Shown here: piece by piece, positions 1 to 8,819 of the stretch
Numbering within the stretch: position 1 is the stretch's first letter
How the letters are laid out: the number at the start of each line of letters is the position of its first letter
Assembly (NCBI GenBank): GCA_035718275.1
Contig: DASTHI010000052.1
Coordinates: 1 to 64,000, forward strand
Direction of reading: 5' to 3'
Source of the DNA: Pseudolabrys sp035718275
GTDB taxonomy: Bacteria > Pseudomonadota > Alphaproteobacteria > Rhizobiales > Xanthobacteraceae
Length of the DNA: 64,000 nt
Program-made: the position numbers and the translations under genes
Notes under the pieces: generated by a model
What the model saw: the letters and a program-made list of their open reading frames with translations, nothing else
Told to the model about the DNA's origin: nothing
Databases searched by the model: none

Positions 1-334
1 CGCGGCTCATCACTCGATTTCCAAATCAAGCTATCGGGGCAATACTTTTACGGTGCAGGCGTGTCAGCCTTATGACAGGGGGATTCTGCGAACATAGTAT
101 TTCCAACTGGCCCACATGGACGCGCCGCGTCCGTCACCCAACTCAAACGTATTTGCTTGATAAATCTCGGAAAATAGAACTCTGTCGTGCTTTCCCCCGC
201 ACTAGCGCGAAGCGAAACACGGGAATAGACTCAGGGACCTGACTTATCCTCTGGGCGTCGGCTCGTATGATGCCTACGCGATCCCGCGGCGTGGGTACAT
301 CACCAACGTCAAACAGAAAAAAAATGAGATCAGG

Positions 335-559
335 TTGTCCGGTGACATCGAGACGATCGTTAAATTTGCGCGGAGCTACCGGATCGAGCGGGCACCAATT
401 CAGTCTATCTCGCGCGATGTTTTGAAGCGGTCGGCGCCGGAGTGCCGATACGTCGTCATCGATGGCAGCGGCCGTGTCGTGCTCTCGGGTGTTGCTGCAT
501 TGGGCAATGACATGGGCTTTCAAATAGATTTAACCGGAAATCTCCCCGCCGGGGACTAG
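335..559 (+). CDS. Uncharacterised small ORF, possibly a gene remnant
   Basis: An open frame runs from a stop at 203-205 to the stop at 559. The only start codon I can see is TTG at 335, giving 74 residues, but the frame upstream of it (206-334) also translates without stops. I do not recognise the product. It could be the 3' part of a larger gene that lost its start, or chance. The surrounding 800 bp look less GC-rich than the core genes further on, as expected for accessory DNA. An open frame on the other strand (143-523) competes with it and I prefer neither strongly. Confidence 0.25.
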   Translation: MSGDIETIVKFARSYRIERAPIQSISRDVLKRSAPECRYVVIDGSGRVVLSGVAALGNDMGFQIDLTGNLPAGD

Positions 560-817
560 ACCATCATGGCGCTCATCGCAGTTAACGGAAACGCGACGAA
601 CGCTGCTATTCGACGTATCGCTGTGCGGATCACCCCTGAAGATCGGTGATACGCCTCAAGGCGCGTCAGCGCGAAGAATGGAGTGCGCCTTCGCGCGCCT
701 TCAAATCGGCAGTCATCCGAAGTTTCCGATGCCCGACATGTGTCAGCGCCAGCCGCTATCTCTGCTACGAACCAATAGCAGACATGCCCTTCGATGGGTT
801 GTTTTGGCGCCGAACGC

Positions 818-2257
818 ATGGCACGCACGGATATGAGCAACCGTCACAATCGAAACGGGACTGCCCTGTTTGTGGGGCCAGACGGAGAGAGTCGGCCCGT
901 CCGTCGCGTGCCGGTGTTTACTATCGTCGCACTGGCGTTGCTGATGATGTCGGTCGATTCGACGATAGTGGCGACGGCGCTGGATTCCCTGCAACACGAT
1001 TTGCAAACGTCGATCAACTGGGCCGGTTGGACCATCACTGCCTATTCGTTTGGATTTATGCTGATGCTGCCAATTAGCGGCAAGCTTAGCGAGCAGTACG
1101 GCCGCCGCACAGTATTCCTCTGTTCCGTCCTTGCCTTCACCGCAGCATCACTGTGCTGTGGGCTGGCCGACAATATCTACGTGCTCGTCGCATTGCGCGC
1201 GGTTCAGGCGGCCGGCGGAGCGGGCTTTACGCCTTCGGCAACCGGGATCATCGTGGATCACTTTGGTGACGCGCGCGACCGCGCGGTGGGCTTGTTCGGT
1301 AGTATCTTTTCAATCGGCGCGATGATTGGGCCCATATTTGGCGGGCTGTTCGTATCATATTGGAGTTGGCGAGGCGTGTTTTTCGTCAACGTGCCAATCG
1401 GCATCGCGATCATTGTGTTGGCGCTGCACTACATCCCGCGAGATCAGCCGGCGAAAAGCAAAATCGACCCAAGAATGGACGTCACCGGTATGGCACTCCT
1501 CGGAAGCGGTCTGCTGGCCGGCATGCTCGCTGCGAGTTACCTGGGCGAGAGGACAGCACACGTATGGTCGTTTACGTTCATGGCGTCGACGGCCATCGCC
1601 ATTGTTGCGATATGCGCGTTCTTTCGTCACATCAGCCACTCGGCGCATCCGTTCATCGCCCCGCGCCTGATTCACGGGCGAGGTTTCGGCGCGGTCAACC
1701 TGCTAAACGTCCTGTACGGCGGCGTCACTGCCGGCATGGTGGCACTGATCCCGCTATACGCGACCGACCGCTACGGTTTCAATGCACTCGATGCTGGTAC
1801 GCTGCTCGTCGCGCAAGGGGCCGCCGCAATCATATTGTCCTTTGCTGGTGCGTTAGCGCTCCGACGCACGGGCCACAGGACACCATTGTACATCGGCGGT
1901 GTCGTGATGGCGGCAGGAATGTTTTTGCTTTCGCTTAATCCGCTTGCAGGCATCACACCATACGCGTGGCTGGCTGGTGCTGCATTTCTTGTCGGAACTG
2001 GCAGCGGTGCGGTCAACCCGGCCAGTCGAAACGCTGGTCTGCAGTTGGCTCCTGAACACTCTTCGACCCTTGCGGCCCTACGCTCGATGGGCCGGCAGAT
2101 CGGGGCCATCACCGCCATCTCAATAACGACTGCTATTCTTGCCAGCGCCGACGACCCCGGCCGCATGCAAGCTGGGGTGTACATCATGGCAGCCCTGCTG
2201 CTCGTCGCCGCTCTCCCGCTAGTCACACGCCTGCCAGAGCACCATGGCTCCTGGTAG
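818..2257 (+). CDS. MFS multidrug-type exporter, DHA2 (EmrB/QacA) family
   Basis: This is a proton-coupled efflux permease of the inner membrane. After a short polar N-terminus there are about 14 hydrophobic segments. The first, around residues 30-50, holds MMSVDSTIVATAL, the typical 'xxDxTIVNxAL' helix-1 signature. Motif A appears as GKLSEQYGRRTVF, and the DHA2 helix-5 signature as WRGVFFVNVPIG. At about 479 residues it is of normal length. ATG codons at 794, 818 and 833 are all in frame and none has a strong ribosome binding site, so the start is uncertain. It stands alone, with the next gene convergent. The substrate cannot be told from sequence. Its last 17 codons recur as a decayed copy at 12406. 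Confidence 0.88.
   Translation: MARTDMSNRHNRNGTALFVGPDGESRPVRRVPVFTIVALALLMMSVDSTIVATALDSLQHDLQTSINWAGWTITAYSFGFMLMLPISGKLSEQYGRRTVFLCSVLAFTAASLCCGLADNIYVLVALRAVQAAGGAGFTPSATGIIVDHFGDARDRAVGLFGSIFSIGAMIGPIFGGLFVSYWSWRGVFFVNVPIGIAIIVLALHYIPRDQPAKSKIDPRMDVTGMALLGSGLLAGMLAASYLGERTAHVWSFTFMASTAIAIVAICAFFRHISHSAHPFIAPRLIHGRGFGAVNLLNVLYGGVTAGMVALIPLYATDRYGFNALDAGTLLVAQGAAAIILSFAGALALRRTGHRTPLYIGGVVMAAGMFLLSLNPLAGITPYAWLAGAAFLVGTGSGAVNPASRNAGLQLAPEHSSTLAALRSMGRQIGAITAISITTAILASADDPGRMQAGVYIMAALLLVAALPLVTRLPEHHGSW
2207..2257. repeat. Direct repeat copy 1: 3' end of the MFS gene
   Basis: The final 51 bp of the MFS exporter gene (codons for AALPLVTRLPEHHGSW and stop) are repeated imperfectly at 12406-12457. 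The two copies begin with the same 15 bases, GCCGCTCTCCCGCTA, and share most of the remainder apart from three or four substitutions and one inserted base. Similarity seems to fade over the next 20-30 bp. Confidence 0.8.
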
Positions 2258-2404
2258 GTTCTATCGCCTGCTCCGCGAAACGGCCCAATTATTTTTGGAA
2301 TGCTCGCTGACCCAGCCGGGCGATGCCCGGCCGTGCCCAGCGCAAATTCGCAAATGCGACTCGGGTGCAAGACTATAGTGGCAGCCGCATTGAATATTCC
2401 GGCG

Positions 2405-3172
2405 TCAACCTTGCGAGGAAAAACCACCGTCGACCGGAATGACGGCGCCGGTGATGAAATCGGACGCCGCACCGGCGAGGAAGATGGCTAATCCGGCGAA
2501 ATCCTCAGGCCTTCCCCACCGGCCGGCCGGTGTTCGGGCCAGTACACGCTCGTTGAGCCCAGCCACCTGCTCGCGCGCCGAACGGGTTAATTCGGTGTCG
2601 ATCCATCCGGGCAGGATGGCGTTCGCCTGGATATTGTCCTTGGCCCATGCCGTCGCCAGCCCCTTGGTCATCTGGACGATGCCGCCTTTGCTGGCGCCAT
2701 AAGCCACTGCAAACGAGGCGCCAAAGATCGAGAGCATCGAGCCTATGTTGATGATCTTGCCGCCGCCGGCCGTAACCATGTGCGGGCGCGCGGCACAGGA
2801 GCAAACGAAGGCGGCCGTCAGGTTCGTGTCGATCACCTCATGCCATTCGGCCAGTGTGTAGGCCTCCGGCGGTTTGCGGACGGCGATGCCCGCATTGTTG
2901 ACGAGAATGTCGAGGCGACCGAACCTGCTCACGGTGCTTTGCATGAGATCGTGGCAGACGGATTCCTCCTTGAGGTCGCCCGCGAAAGCCATTGCCTTCG
3001 TTCCCGCGCGATCGAGCGTTTCAACCGCCTTGGCATTCTTGTCGGAACTACGCCCCGCGACGACGACGGTCGCTCCCGCATCGCCGAGGGCCCGGGCAAT
3101 ACCAAAGCCGATGCCGCCATTGCCGCCGGTCACGACCGCGACACGGCCGCTCAGATCGAACAGGCCGCTCAT
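2405..3172 (-). CDS. SDR-family NAD(P)-dependent oxidoreductase
   Basis: This classical short-chain dehydrogenase of 255 residues has the cofactor motif TGGNGGIG near the N-terminus, NNAG in the middle, the catalytic Y-x3-K as YGASK, and the C-terminal PVDGG. The pattern resembles gluconate 5-dehydrogenase or 2-deoxygluconate dehydrogenase-like enzymes, but substrate is not predictable. A longer frame exists upstream; I chose the ATG at 3172 because it overlaps the stop of the molybdenum hydroxylase gene as ATGA and because the Rossmann fold starts right after it. The overlap means the two genes are translationally coupled and probably act on the same compound or its product. Confidence 0.9.
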   Translation of the reverse strand: MSGLFDLSGRVAVVTGGNGGIGFGIARALGDAGATVVVAGRSSDKNAKAVETLDRAGTKAMAFAGDLKEESVCHDLMQSTVSRFGRLDILVNNAGIAVRKPPEAYTLAEWHEVIDTNLTAAFVCSCAARPHMVTAGGGKIINIGSMLSIFGASFAVAYGASKGGIVQMTKGLATAWAKDNIQANAILPGWIDTELTRSAREQVAGLNERVLARTPAGRWGRPEDFAGLAIFLAGAASDFITGAVIPVDGGFSSQG

Positions 3173-5535
3173 TGCACGTTCTGTAACGCCGACCACACGC
3201 GCGCAGGCGTCATCGGAAGATCGAGATGGTCGACGCCGCGGCAGGCCACGGCGTCCAGGACGGCGTTGACGGTCGAGGGAAGCGAGCCGGCCACTCCCGA
3301 TTCGCCGGCGCCCTTCACGCCGAGTGGATTGGTCGCGCACGGCACCACGTGGTGATGCACGGACAGGAACGGCACGTCAGCCGCGCGCGGCATCGGGTAG
3401 TCCATGAAGGAGGCGGTGAGAAGCTGACCGTCGTCACCGTAAACGACGTGCTCTCCGAATGCCTGGCCGATGCCCTGTGCCACGCCGCCATGGATCTGCC
3501 CCTCCACGATCGTTTCGTTCAGCATGGTGCCGACATCATCGACCGCGGTGTAGGCCACAATCGTGACGGCGCCGGTGTCGGGATCAATCTCGACCTCGCA
3601 GACGTGGCAGCCGTTGGGAAAACTCATTTGCGGCGATACGAACTTGGCGACGCTGTCGAGCCCGGCGCCGACATCCTCCGGCATCGCGGTGGTACGCATC
3701 CGCTCCACCAGATCGAGGATCGCGATCGCGCGATCAGTGCCGGCCACGCGGAAGACGCCATCGGTGAACTCGACGTCGGCAACGTCCGCCTCGAGGAGAT
3801 GCGCGGCCGCGCGACGGCCCTTCTCGATAGCTTGGTCGCAGGCCAGCCTGGTGGCGCTGCCGGCCATCATGATCGAACGGGAGGCGACGCTCGGCGTACC
3901 CACCGGCACCTCGTCGCTGTCGCCTTCCACCAACCGCACGGCTTCAGGATCGATGCCCAGTCGTCGCGCAATCAGCGGCACGAATGTGGAGAGATGGCCC
4001 TGCCCCATCGCCTGCACGCCGGTGCGCAGAGCCACCTTGCCGTCTTTTTCGAACCGCAGGTCGACAGTCTCATCGAGAATGCCGCCGGCGACTTCGAGGA
4101 AACAGCACATGCCGATGCCGCGCAGCCTCCCCTGCCGTTCCGACGCAGCGCGGCGCGACGCAAAGCCATTCCAGTCGGCGAGCTTGATCGCACGATCCAG
4201 CGCTCCGGTGAAATCCCCACTGTCGTAGACCGGTCCGTTCGGCGTACGGTAGGGCATCGCCGTGGCCGGGATCAGGTTGCGCCGCCTGAGTTCGGCGCGA
4301 TCGATGCGCATTGCGTTGGCCGCCTGATCGATCAGGCGTTCGATCAGATAGATCGCTTCCGGACGCCCCGCGCCCCGATAGGGACCGAGCGGAGCCTTCG
4401 TCGTGAGCACCATTTTCACTTCAATGTGGATTGCCGGAATGACGTATACGCTCGACAGGCAGTTCTTTGTGTTGTTGGTGGCGATAATTGCCGCATAAGT
4501 CGAGGTGTAGGCGCCTATTCCTACGAACGTGCGCACGCGCAGCCCCAGAAAACGGCCGGCAGCATCGAGCGCAAGTTCGCCTTCGAGCAGCCCGTCCCGG
4601 CCATGGGTGTCGGTGAGAAAGCTCTCCATCCGGCTGGCGCACCAGCGAACGGGTCGCCCGACCTGCCGCGCCGCGATCATCAGGGCGGCATACTCGGCGT
4701 AGGGCTGCACCTTCATGCCGAACCCGCCTCCCACATCGTGCGTGACGATGCGAATGCGATCGGGCGGAACTTTGAAAACGCTTTCGGCCAGGACCTTGCG
4801 CACCACAGCGACGCCCTGCGTCGGCGCCATCAGGGTATAGCGCTCCGACTTGGCGTCGAAGGTCGCGATCGCTGCGCGCGGCTCCATCGTGCTCGGCGCA
4901 ACCCGCGTGTCGATTAGCCGCACACGCGCGACGTGTGCCGCCTGCTCGAACGCCTTGTCGACCGCCGCAGCATCGCCGTCGACCCAGTCCAGTGCGATGT
5001 TCCCGGCCGCCTCGTCCCAAATCGCCGGCGCGTTCGGCTGTACGGCACGCGCCACGTCGGGAACGGCCGGCAGCGCGTCAAAGCGAAAATCAACGGCTTC
5101 AGCTGCGTCCTGCGCCTGATGTACAGTCTCTGCGATTACGACTGCGATCGGTTCACCGACGTACCGCACGCGCTCAGCTGCGAGCACCGGTATAGGCGCC
5201 GCAAACATTGGTCGACCATCGCGGCCGGGAAATGACGCCACCGGAGCAATCGCGCCGATCTGCATGGCCGCGAGCTCCTTGCCGGTGATGATACCGATAA
5301 CGCCAGGCATTGCGCGCGCCGCAACGGTATCGATTGCGCCGATACGCGCCGAGCCGACCGGCGAGCGCACAAACACTGCATGTGCCTGATTGGATATCGC
5401 GATGTCGTCGGTAAACCGCCCGCGTCCGCTGACCAGGGGCGAGTCCTCACTGCGGATGCTCGGCCGGCTGCTGCCAAATCGCGTGACATCCGATGCTGCA
5501 GCGCGGTTCTCGGATCTTTCCGCTCGCAGGTCCAT
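3169..5535 (-). CDS. Molybdopterin-binding large subunit, xanthine dehydrogenase / CoxL (form II) family
   Basis: This is the large catalytic subunit of a molybdenum hydroxylase (788 residues), binding molybdopterin cytosine dinucleotide. The N-terminal a/b-hammerhead domain (about residues 20-130) is followed by two Mo-cofactor domains. The active-site loop reads PYRGAGR, the form II (AYRGAGR-type) sequence rather than the AYxCSFR of true CO dehydrogenase, so a carbon-hydroxylating enzyme on an N-heterocycle, aldehyde or similar is more likely. The catalytic glutamate lies in GVKGAGESG. I prefer the ATG at 5535 to an in-frame GTG at 5571 because AGGAG lies 14 nt upstream of it. No CoxM (FAD) or CoxS (2Fe-2S) gene is present nearby, which is unusual. 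Confidence 0.88.
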   Translation of the reverse strand: MDLRAERSENRAAASDVTRFGSSRPSIRSEDSPLVSGRGRFTDDIAISNQAHAVFVRSPVGSARIGAIDTVAARAMPGVIGIITGKELAAMQIGAIAPVASFPGRDGRPMFAAPIPVLAAERVRYVGEPIAVVIAETVHQAQDAAEAVDFRFDALPAVPDVARAVQPNAPAIWDEAAGNIALDWVDGDAAAVDKAFEQAAHVARVRLIDTRVAPSTMEPRAAIATFDAKSERYTLMAPTQGVAVVRKVLAESVFKVPPDRIRIVTHDVGGGFGMKVQPYAEYAALMIAARQVGRPVRWCASRMESFLTDTHGRDGLLEGELALDAAGRFLGLRVRTFVGIGAYTSTYAAIIATNNTKNCLSSVYVIPAIHIEVKMVLTTKAPLGPYRGAGRPEAIYLIERLIDQAANAMRIDRAELRRRNLIPATAMPYRTPNGPVYDSGDFTGALDRAIKLADWNGFASRRAASERQGRLRGIGMCCFLEVAGGILDETVDLRFEKDGKVALRTGVQAMGQGHLSTFVPLIARRLGIDPEAVRLVEGDSDEVPVGTPSVASRSIMMAGSATRLACDQAIEKGRRAAAHLLEADVADVEFTDGVFRVAGTDRAIAILDLVERMRTTAMPEDVGAGLDSVAKFVSPQMSFPNGCHVCEVEIDPDTGAVTIVAYTAVDDVGTMLNETIVEGQIHGGVAQGIGQAFGEHVVYGDDGQLLTASFMDYPMPRAADVPFLSVHHHVVPCATNPLGVKGAGESGVAGSLPSTVNAVLDAVACRGVDHLDLPMTPARVWSALQNVQ

Positions 5536-5674
5536 GCCACCCCCCAACTCTCCTGCGGCCGCACCGCGCACTCTTCTCTATATTAAATCCCCTCCCATGA
5601 TATCATCAACGCGGCCCTGCAAACTGTCCGGCCATCGGCAGTGGTGCAACAAAACAGGGCCTTGGGGGAGAAAC
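5536..5674. promoter_or_regulatory. Divergent promoter region with palindrome ATGATATCAT
   Basis: The short gap between the molybdenum hydroxylase gene (leftward) and the ABC transporter operon (rightward) contains an AT-rich block (TATATTAAAT, near 5579-5588) and a perfect 10-bp palindrome ATGATATCAT at about 5597-5606. Such a site between divergent catabolic units is a plausible operator for a shared regulator, but no regulator gene is adjacent. The assignment is positional only. Confidence 0.35.
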
Positions 5675-6916
5675 ATGAGTACGTCAACCCTGCGTTGGAA
5701 TCTTGTCCGCGCGCTCGGCGCATCGCTCGTGGCCGTGGCAATTGGAACGGTTTCGGCCCACGCGCAAAGCGGCCCGATCCGTATCGGCTTGTTGGTCCCG
5801 CTCACCGGCCCGCTGGCCGCACCTGGCACCGACATGGTCGACGGCTTCAAGCTGTTTTGGGAGCAGGTGAACCACCAAGCCGGCGGCCGCAAGGTCGAGT
5901 ACGTGATCGCCGACACGACCTGCAATCCCGATCAGGCGATTACCCAGGCGCGCCGCCTGGTGCATCAGGAAAAGGTACAGATCATGATCGGTCCGCTGTG
6001 CGGACACGAGGGGCCGGCGGTCGCGCAAGTGAGCAAGGAGACCGGCGTGCCGCTGGTGATGGACACTGCCGGAGCGGATGCGGTGACGAAATGGGATCGT
6101 ACGCCGACGGTGGTGCGCACCGCAGTGTCGGCAAGCCAGATTGGTCATCCGTTCGGCGACTATCTGTACAAGGAGCTCGGCGCGCGCAACGTCACCTTCA
6201 TCGGTCAGGACTACACCTGGGGCCATGAGGTGACACTGGGCACCGTGCAAACTTTCAAGGAGCTTGGCGGCAAGGTTGCCAAGATTATCTGGAACCCGAT
6301 CGGCACCAAGGATTACGGCGCGACCGTCGCTTCCATTCCATCCGACTCCGACGCCGTCGTCGCGGTCGTGGTTGGCGCCGACCGCATCCGCCTGTTTGAA
6401 GCCTGGTTCAGCTTCGGCATGGACAAGAAGTTCAAGATCTACGGCGGCTACTGGATGCATCAGGACGCGCTGCCGCAGATGGACGACCGTGCAATCGGCA
6501 TGATCGGCAACTCGCTGCACTATGCAGCCGGTCTCGACACGCCCGCCAACAAGGCGTTCGTGGATGCGTTCGCGAAGAAGCACAAACGCCTGCCGTCTTG
6601 GTTCTCGGAGTCGGCATATACGGCAAGCTTGTGGACCCGCACCGCGATCGAGCAGATCAAGGGCAACGTTGAGGATAGAGACGCCTTCCTAAAGGCGATG
6701 CGAACGTCGACGGTCGAGGCGCCGCGCGGCAAGCTCAAACTCGACGAGTATGACAATCCGATCCAGAACGTCTACGTGACGCGCATCCAGAAGATCAACC
6801 ATCCGGTGGTGGGCTCAGTGCTAACCAACGTTCCGATCAAAGCCTACGAAAATGTGTCGCAGTTCTGGACCTGGAAGCCGGAAGAGTTCCTCAAGCGCGG
6901 TCCCTACAAACGCTGA
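5675..6916 (+). CDS. ABC transporter periplasmic substrate-binding protein (Peripla_BP_6 / LivK-AmiC-Urt type)
   Basis: This secreted binding protein of 413 residues would deliver substrate to the permease and ATPase encoded directly downstream. A signal peptide covers residues 1-30 (ALGASLVAVAIGTVSAHAQ, cleavage after AHAQ). The mature protein begins IRIGLLVPLTGPLAAPG, the type-I periplasmic fold start shared by leucine, amide and urea binding proteins. The frame is open upstream as far as 5390, but the ATG at 5675 has a good ribosome binding site (GGGGGAG) and directly precedes the signal peptide. First gene of a five-gene transporter block ending in an amidase, so an amide or urea-like substrate is my best guess, by context. 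Confidence 0.9.
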   Translation: MSTSTLRWNLVRALGASLVAVAIGTVSAHAQSGPIRIGLLVPLTGPLAAPGTDMVDGFKLFWEQVNHQAGGRKVEYVIADTTCNPDQAITQARRLVHQEKVQIMIGPLCGHEGPAVAQVSKETGVPLVMDTAGADAVTKWDRTPTVVRTAVSASQIGHPFGDYLYKELGARNVTFIGQDYTWGHEVTLGTVQTFKELGGKVAKIIWNPIGTKDYGATVASIPSDSDAVVAVVVGADRIRLFEAWFSFGMDKKFKIYGGYWMHQDALPQMDDRAIGMIGNSLHYAAGLDTPANKAFVDAFAKKHKRLPSWFSESAYTASLWTRTAIEQIKGNVEDRDAFLKAMRTSTVEAPRGKLKLDEYDNPIQNVYVTRIQKINHPVVGSVLTNVPIKAYENVSQFWTWKPEEFLKRGPYKR

Positions 6917-7005
6917 AACACGCAAATTGACGACCGGCGGCGCCGTGTGGCGCCGCCTCCCGTATCGCGCGGTCCTCCCTGGGCCTGCCATCGCAGCGTC
7001 CTCAA

Positions 7006-7866
7006 ATGCAAAGCGGTATTCTCCAGGCGATCAACGGCGTCTCCTTCGCCGCGCTCCTCTTCCTGCTCGCGAGCGGCTTCACCCTGTCGTTTGGGCTGAT
7101 GCGTGTCGTCAACATGGCGCATGGCGCCTACTATTTGATCGGCGGCTACATCGGACTGACGATCGCCCGCTCAACCGGCAGCTTCACGCTCGGCGTGCTC
7201 GGCGGCGGGCTTGCAGTGATTCCGCTGGGCTACCTGGCTGATCGTTTCCTGATTCGGCGCACCGGCGAAAACCATCTGGCGCAGGTCCTGCTGACGGTCG
7301 GCATCGCCTTTGTGCTCGGCGACGTGGCGCTGAAAATCTGGGGCGGTGACAGTCTCAAGGTACCGGCGCCGATCGCGTTGCGCGGAGCCATCGAGCTGCC
7401 GGGCGGCATCATCTATCCGACCTACCGGTTCGCTCTCATCGTGTTCGGGGTGTTCGTCGGGCTATCGCTCTGGCTGCTCTACCGCAAGACCCAGATCGGC
7501 GCGGTCGTGCGCGCCGGCGTCGACGATCGCGAAATCGTCAGCGCAATCGGCATCAACATCGATCGGCTTTTTGTGCTGGTGTCGGCGCTGGCCTCGTTCC
7601 TCGCCGGGATGGCAGGTGTCATCGGCGGGGCATTCCTCACCCTCTATCCGGGCGCCGAATGGGAAATCCTGGTCTACGCGCTGGTGGTGGTGATCCTGGG
7701 CGGGTTGGGAAGTCTGGAAGGCGCCATGATCGGCGCCCTGATCGTCGGCCTGCTCGACGCTTACGGCCGCTGGCTGCTGCCTGAATTCTCCTATTTCGTC
7801 CTGTTCGGACCAATGGCACTGCTGCTCCTGTTCCGTCCGCGCGGTATCTTCGGTCGGGAGGGCTGA
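7006..7866 (+). CDS. ABC transporter permease, LivH family
   Basis: An inner-membrane permease of 286 residues with about eight hydrophobic helices, one half of the translocation channel. Near the N-terminus it has GFTLSFGLMRVVNMAHGAYYLIGGY, the characteristic LivH region ('fGlm.vvNfAHG.f...Gay'), and near the C-terminus the EAA-like loop VVILGGLGSLEGAMIGAL, which contacts the ATPases. Length and features are normal for the family. It sits 89 bp after the binding protein gene and 2 bp before the second permease gene, within the same operon. Confidence 0.92.
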   Translation: MQSGILQAINGVSFAALLFLLASGFTLSFGLMRVVNMAHGAYYLIGGYIGLTIARSTGSFTLGVLGGGLAVIPLGYLADRFLIRRTGENHLAQVLLTVGIAFVLGDVALKIWGGDSLKVPAPIALRGAIELPGGIIYPTYRFALIVFGVFVGLSLWLLYRKTQIGAVVRAGVDDREIVSAIGINIDRLFVLVSALASFLAGMAGVIGGAFLTLYPGAEWEILVYALVVVILGGLGSLEGAMIGALIVGLLDAYGRWLLPEFSYFVLFGPMALLLLFRPRGIFGREG

Positions 7867-7868
7867 GT

Positions 7869-8819
7869 ATGCGTGCCCACGGCCGCACCGTCGTAGCTCT
7901 GGTCGCGCTCGCCGCAGCGCTGCTCGCGCCTCTCCTCGCCGGCCAATTCTGGATGACACTGATCACCCAGATCTACATTTACGGTCTGCTCGCACTCTCG
8001 GTCGATCTATTGCTCGGTCATGCCGGACTCTATTCGCTCTGCCAGGCATCGTTCTTCGCCGTGGCGGCCTACACCACGGCCATCCTCCAGGTCCGTTACG
8101 GTTACACGGCCGCCGTGGCGGCGCCGGCCGGACTGGTGGTCGGAACACTGCTCGCGGTGGTCTACGGATCCGCGGTGCGTACCCGCGGCGTCTATTTCAT
8201 TCTGATTACGATTGCGCTCGGCTTCATCATCTGGGGCGCGGTGTATCGCTGGGCTTCGTTTACCGGCGGCGACAACGGCATCACGAACGTTCCGCCACTG
8301 TCGGTCGGCGGCGTCGCCCTCGCCTCGCAGACTGCCTACTACTACTTTGTGCTTGCCATCGTGATCCTGTGCGCGTTCGGCTACCGCATTCTCATCCGTT
8401 CGCCATTCGGGCTGTCCCTGCGTGGGATCAAGGGAAGCGAGAGCCGGATGCGGACCCTCGGATACCGCACCACGATGCATCTCTATGCCGCCTTCGTGGT
8501 GTCGGGCCTGATGGCGAGCCTGGCTGGCGTGCTCTACGTCTACTACAACCGCTTCATCAACCCCGTTGCCGCCTCGTTCCAGATCTCCGTCGAGGTTTCG
8601 CTCATGGCGATCGTCGGCGGTTCTGGCACTATCATCGGTCCGTTCGTTGGCGCTGGCATCTTTTTGGGCCTTCGCAACTGGGTCAGCAGCTTTTTCGAGT
8701 TGCACACGGCGGTGATGGGCGCTGCTTTTATTGCGACCGTGCTGTGGGCGCCGAGCGGTATCGTCGGCCTGATCGGTCGCTGGCGCACTGTCACCACAGG
8801 GACGAAGGAGCGGCCATGA
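7869..8819 (+). CDS. ABC transporter permease, LivM family
   Basis: This is the second channel-forming permease (316 residues, 8-10 hydrophobic helices). It has the LivM signature region GHAGLYSLCQASFFAVAAYT near residue 50 and the coupling loop MAIVGGSGTIIGPFVGA near residue 250. The start ATG follows the LivH stop by 2 bp. Its stop overlaps the start of the next ATPase gene (ATGA at 8816-8819), showing translational coupling. Confidence 0.92.
   Translation: MRAHGRTVVALVALAAALLAPLLAGQFWMTLITQIYIYGLLALSVDLLLGHAGLYSLCQASFFAVAAYTTAILQVRYGYTAAVAAPAGLVVGTLLAVVYGSAVRTRGVYFILITIALGFIIWGAVYRWASFTGGDNGITNVPPLSVGGVALASQTAYYYFVLAIVILCAFGYRILIRSPFGLSLRGIKGSESRMRTLGYRTTMHLYAAFVVSGLMASLAGVLYVYYNRFINPVAASFQISVEVSLMAIVGGSGTIIGPFVGAGIFLGLRNWVSSFFELHTAVMGAAFIATVLWAPSGIVGLIGRWRTVTTGTKERP

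Noticed and set aside
143..523. A 126-residue minus-strand frame at the window start
   Set aside because: No ribosome binding site or family features, and it overlaps a plus-strand frame of equal plausibility; not reported as a gene.
1360..1938. A 192-residue frame inside the MFS gene
   Set aside because: Arg/His-rich out-of-frame translation of a membrane protein gene, a typical shadow.
3226..4917. A 563-residue open frame on the plus strand opposite the molybdenum hydroxylase gene
   Set aside because: It is the antisense shadow of a high-GC gene: rich in Arg, His and Gly, without domain features, and the minus-strand frame has clear family motifs throughout.
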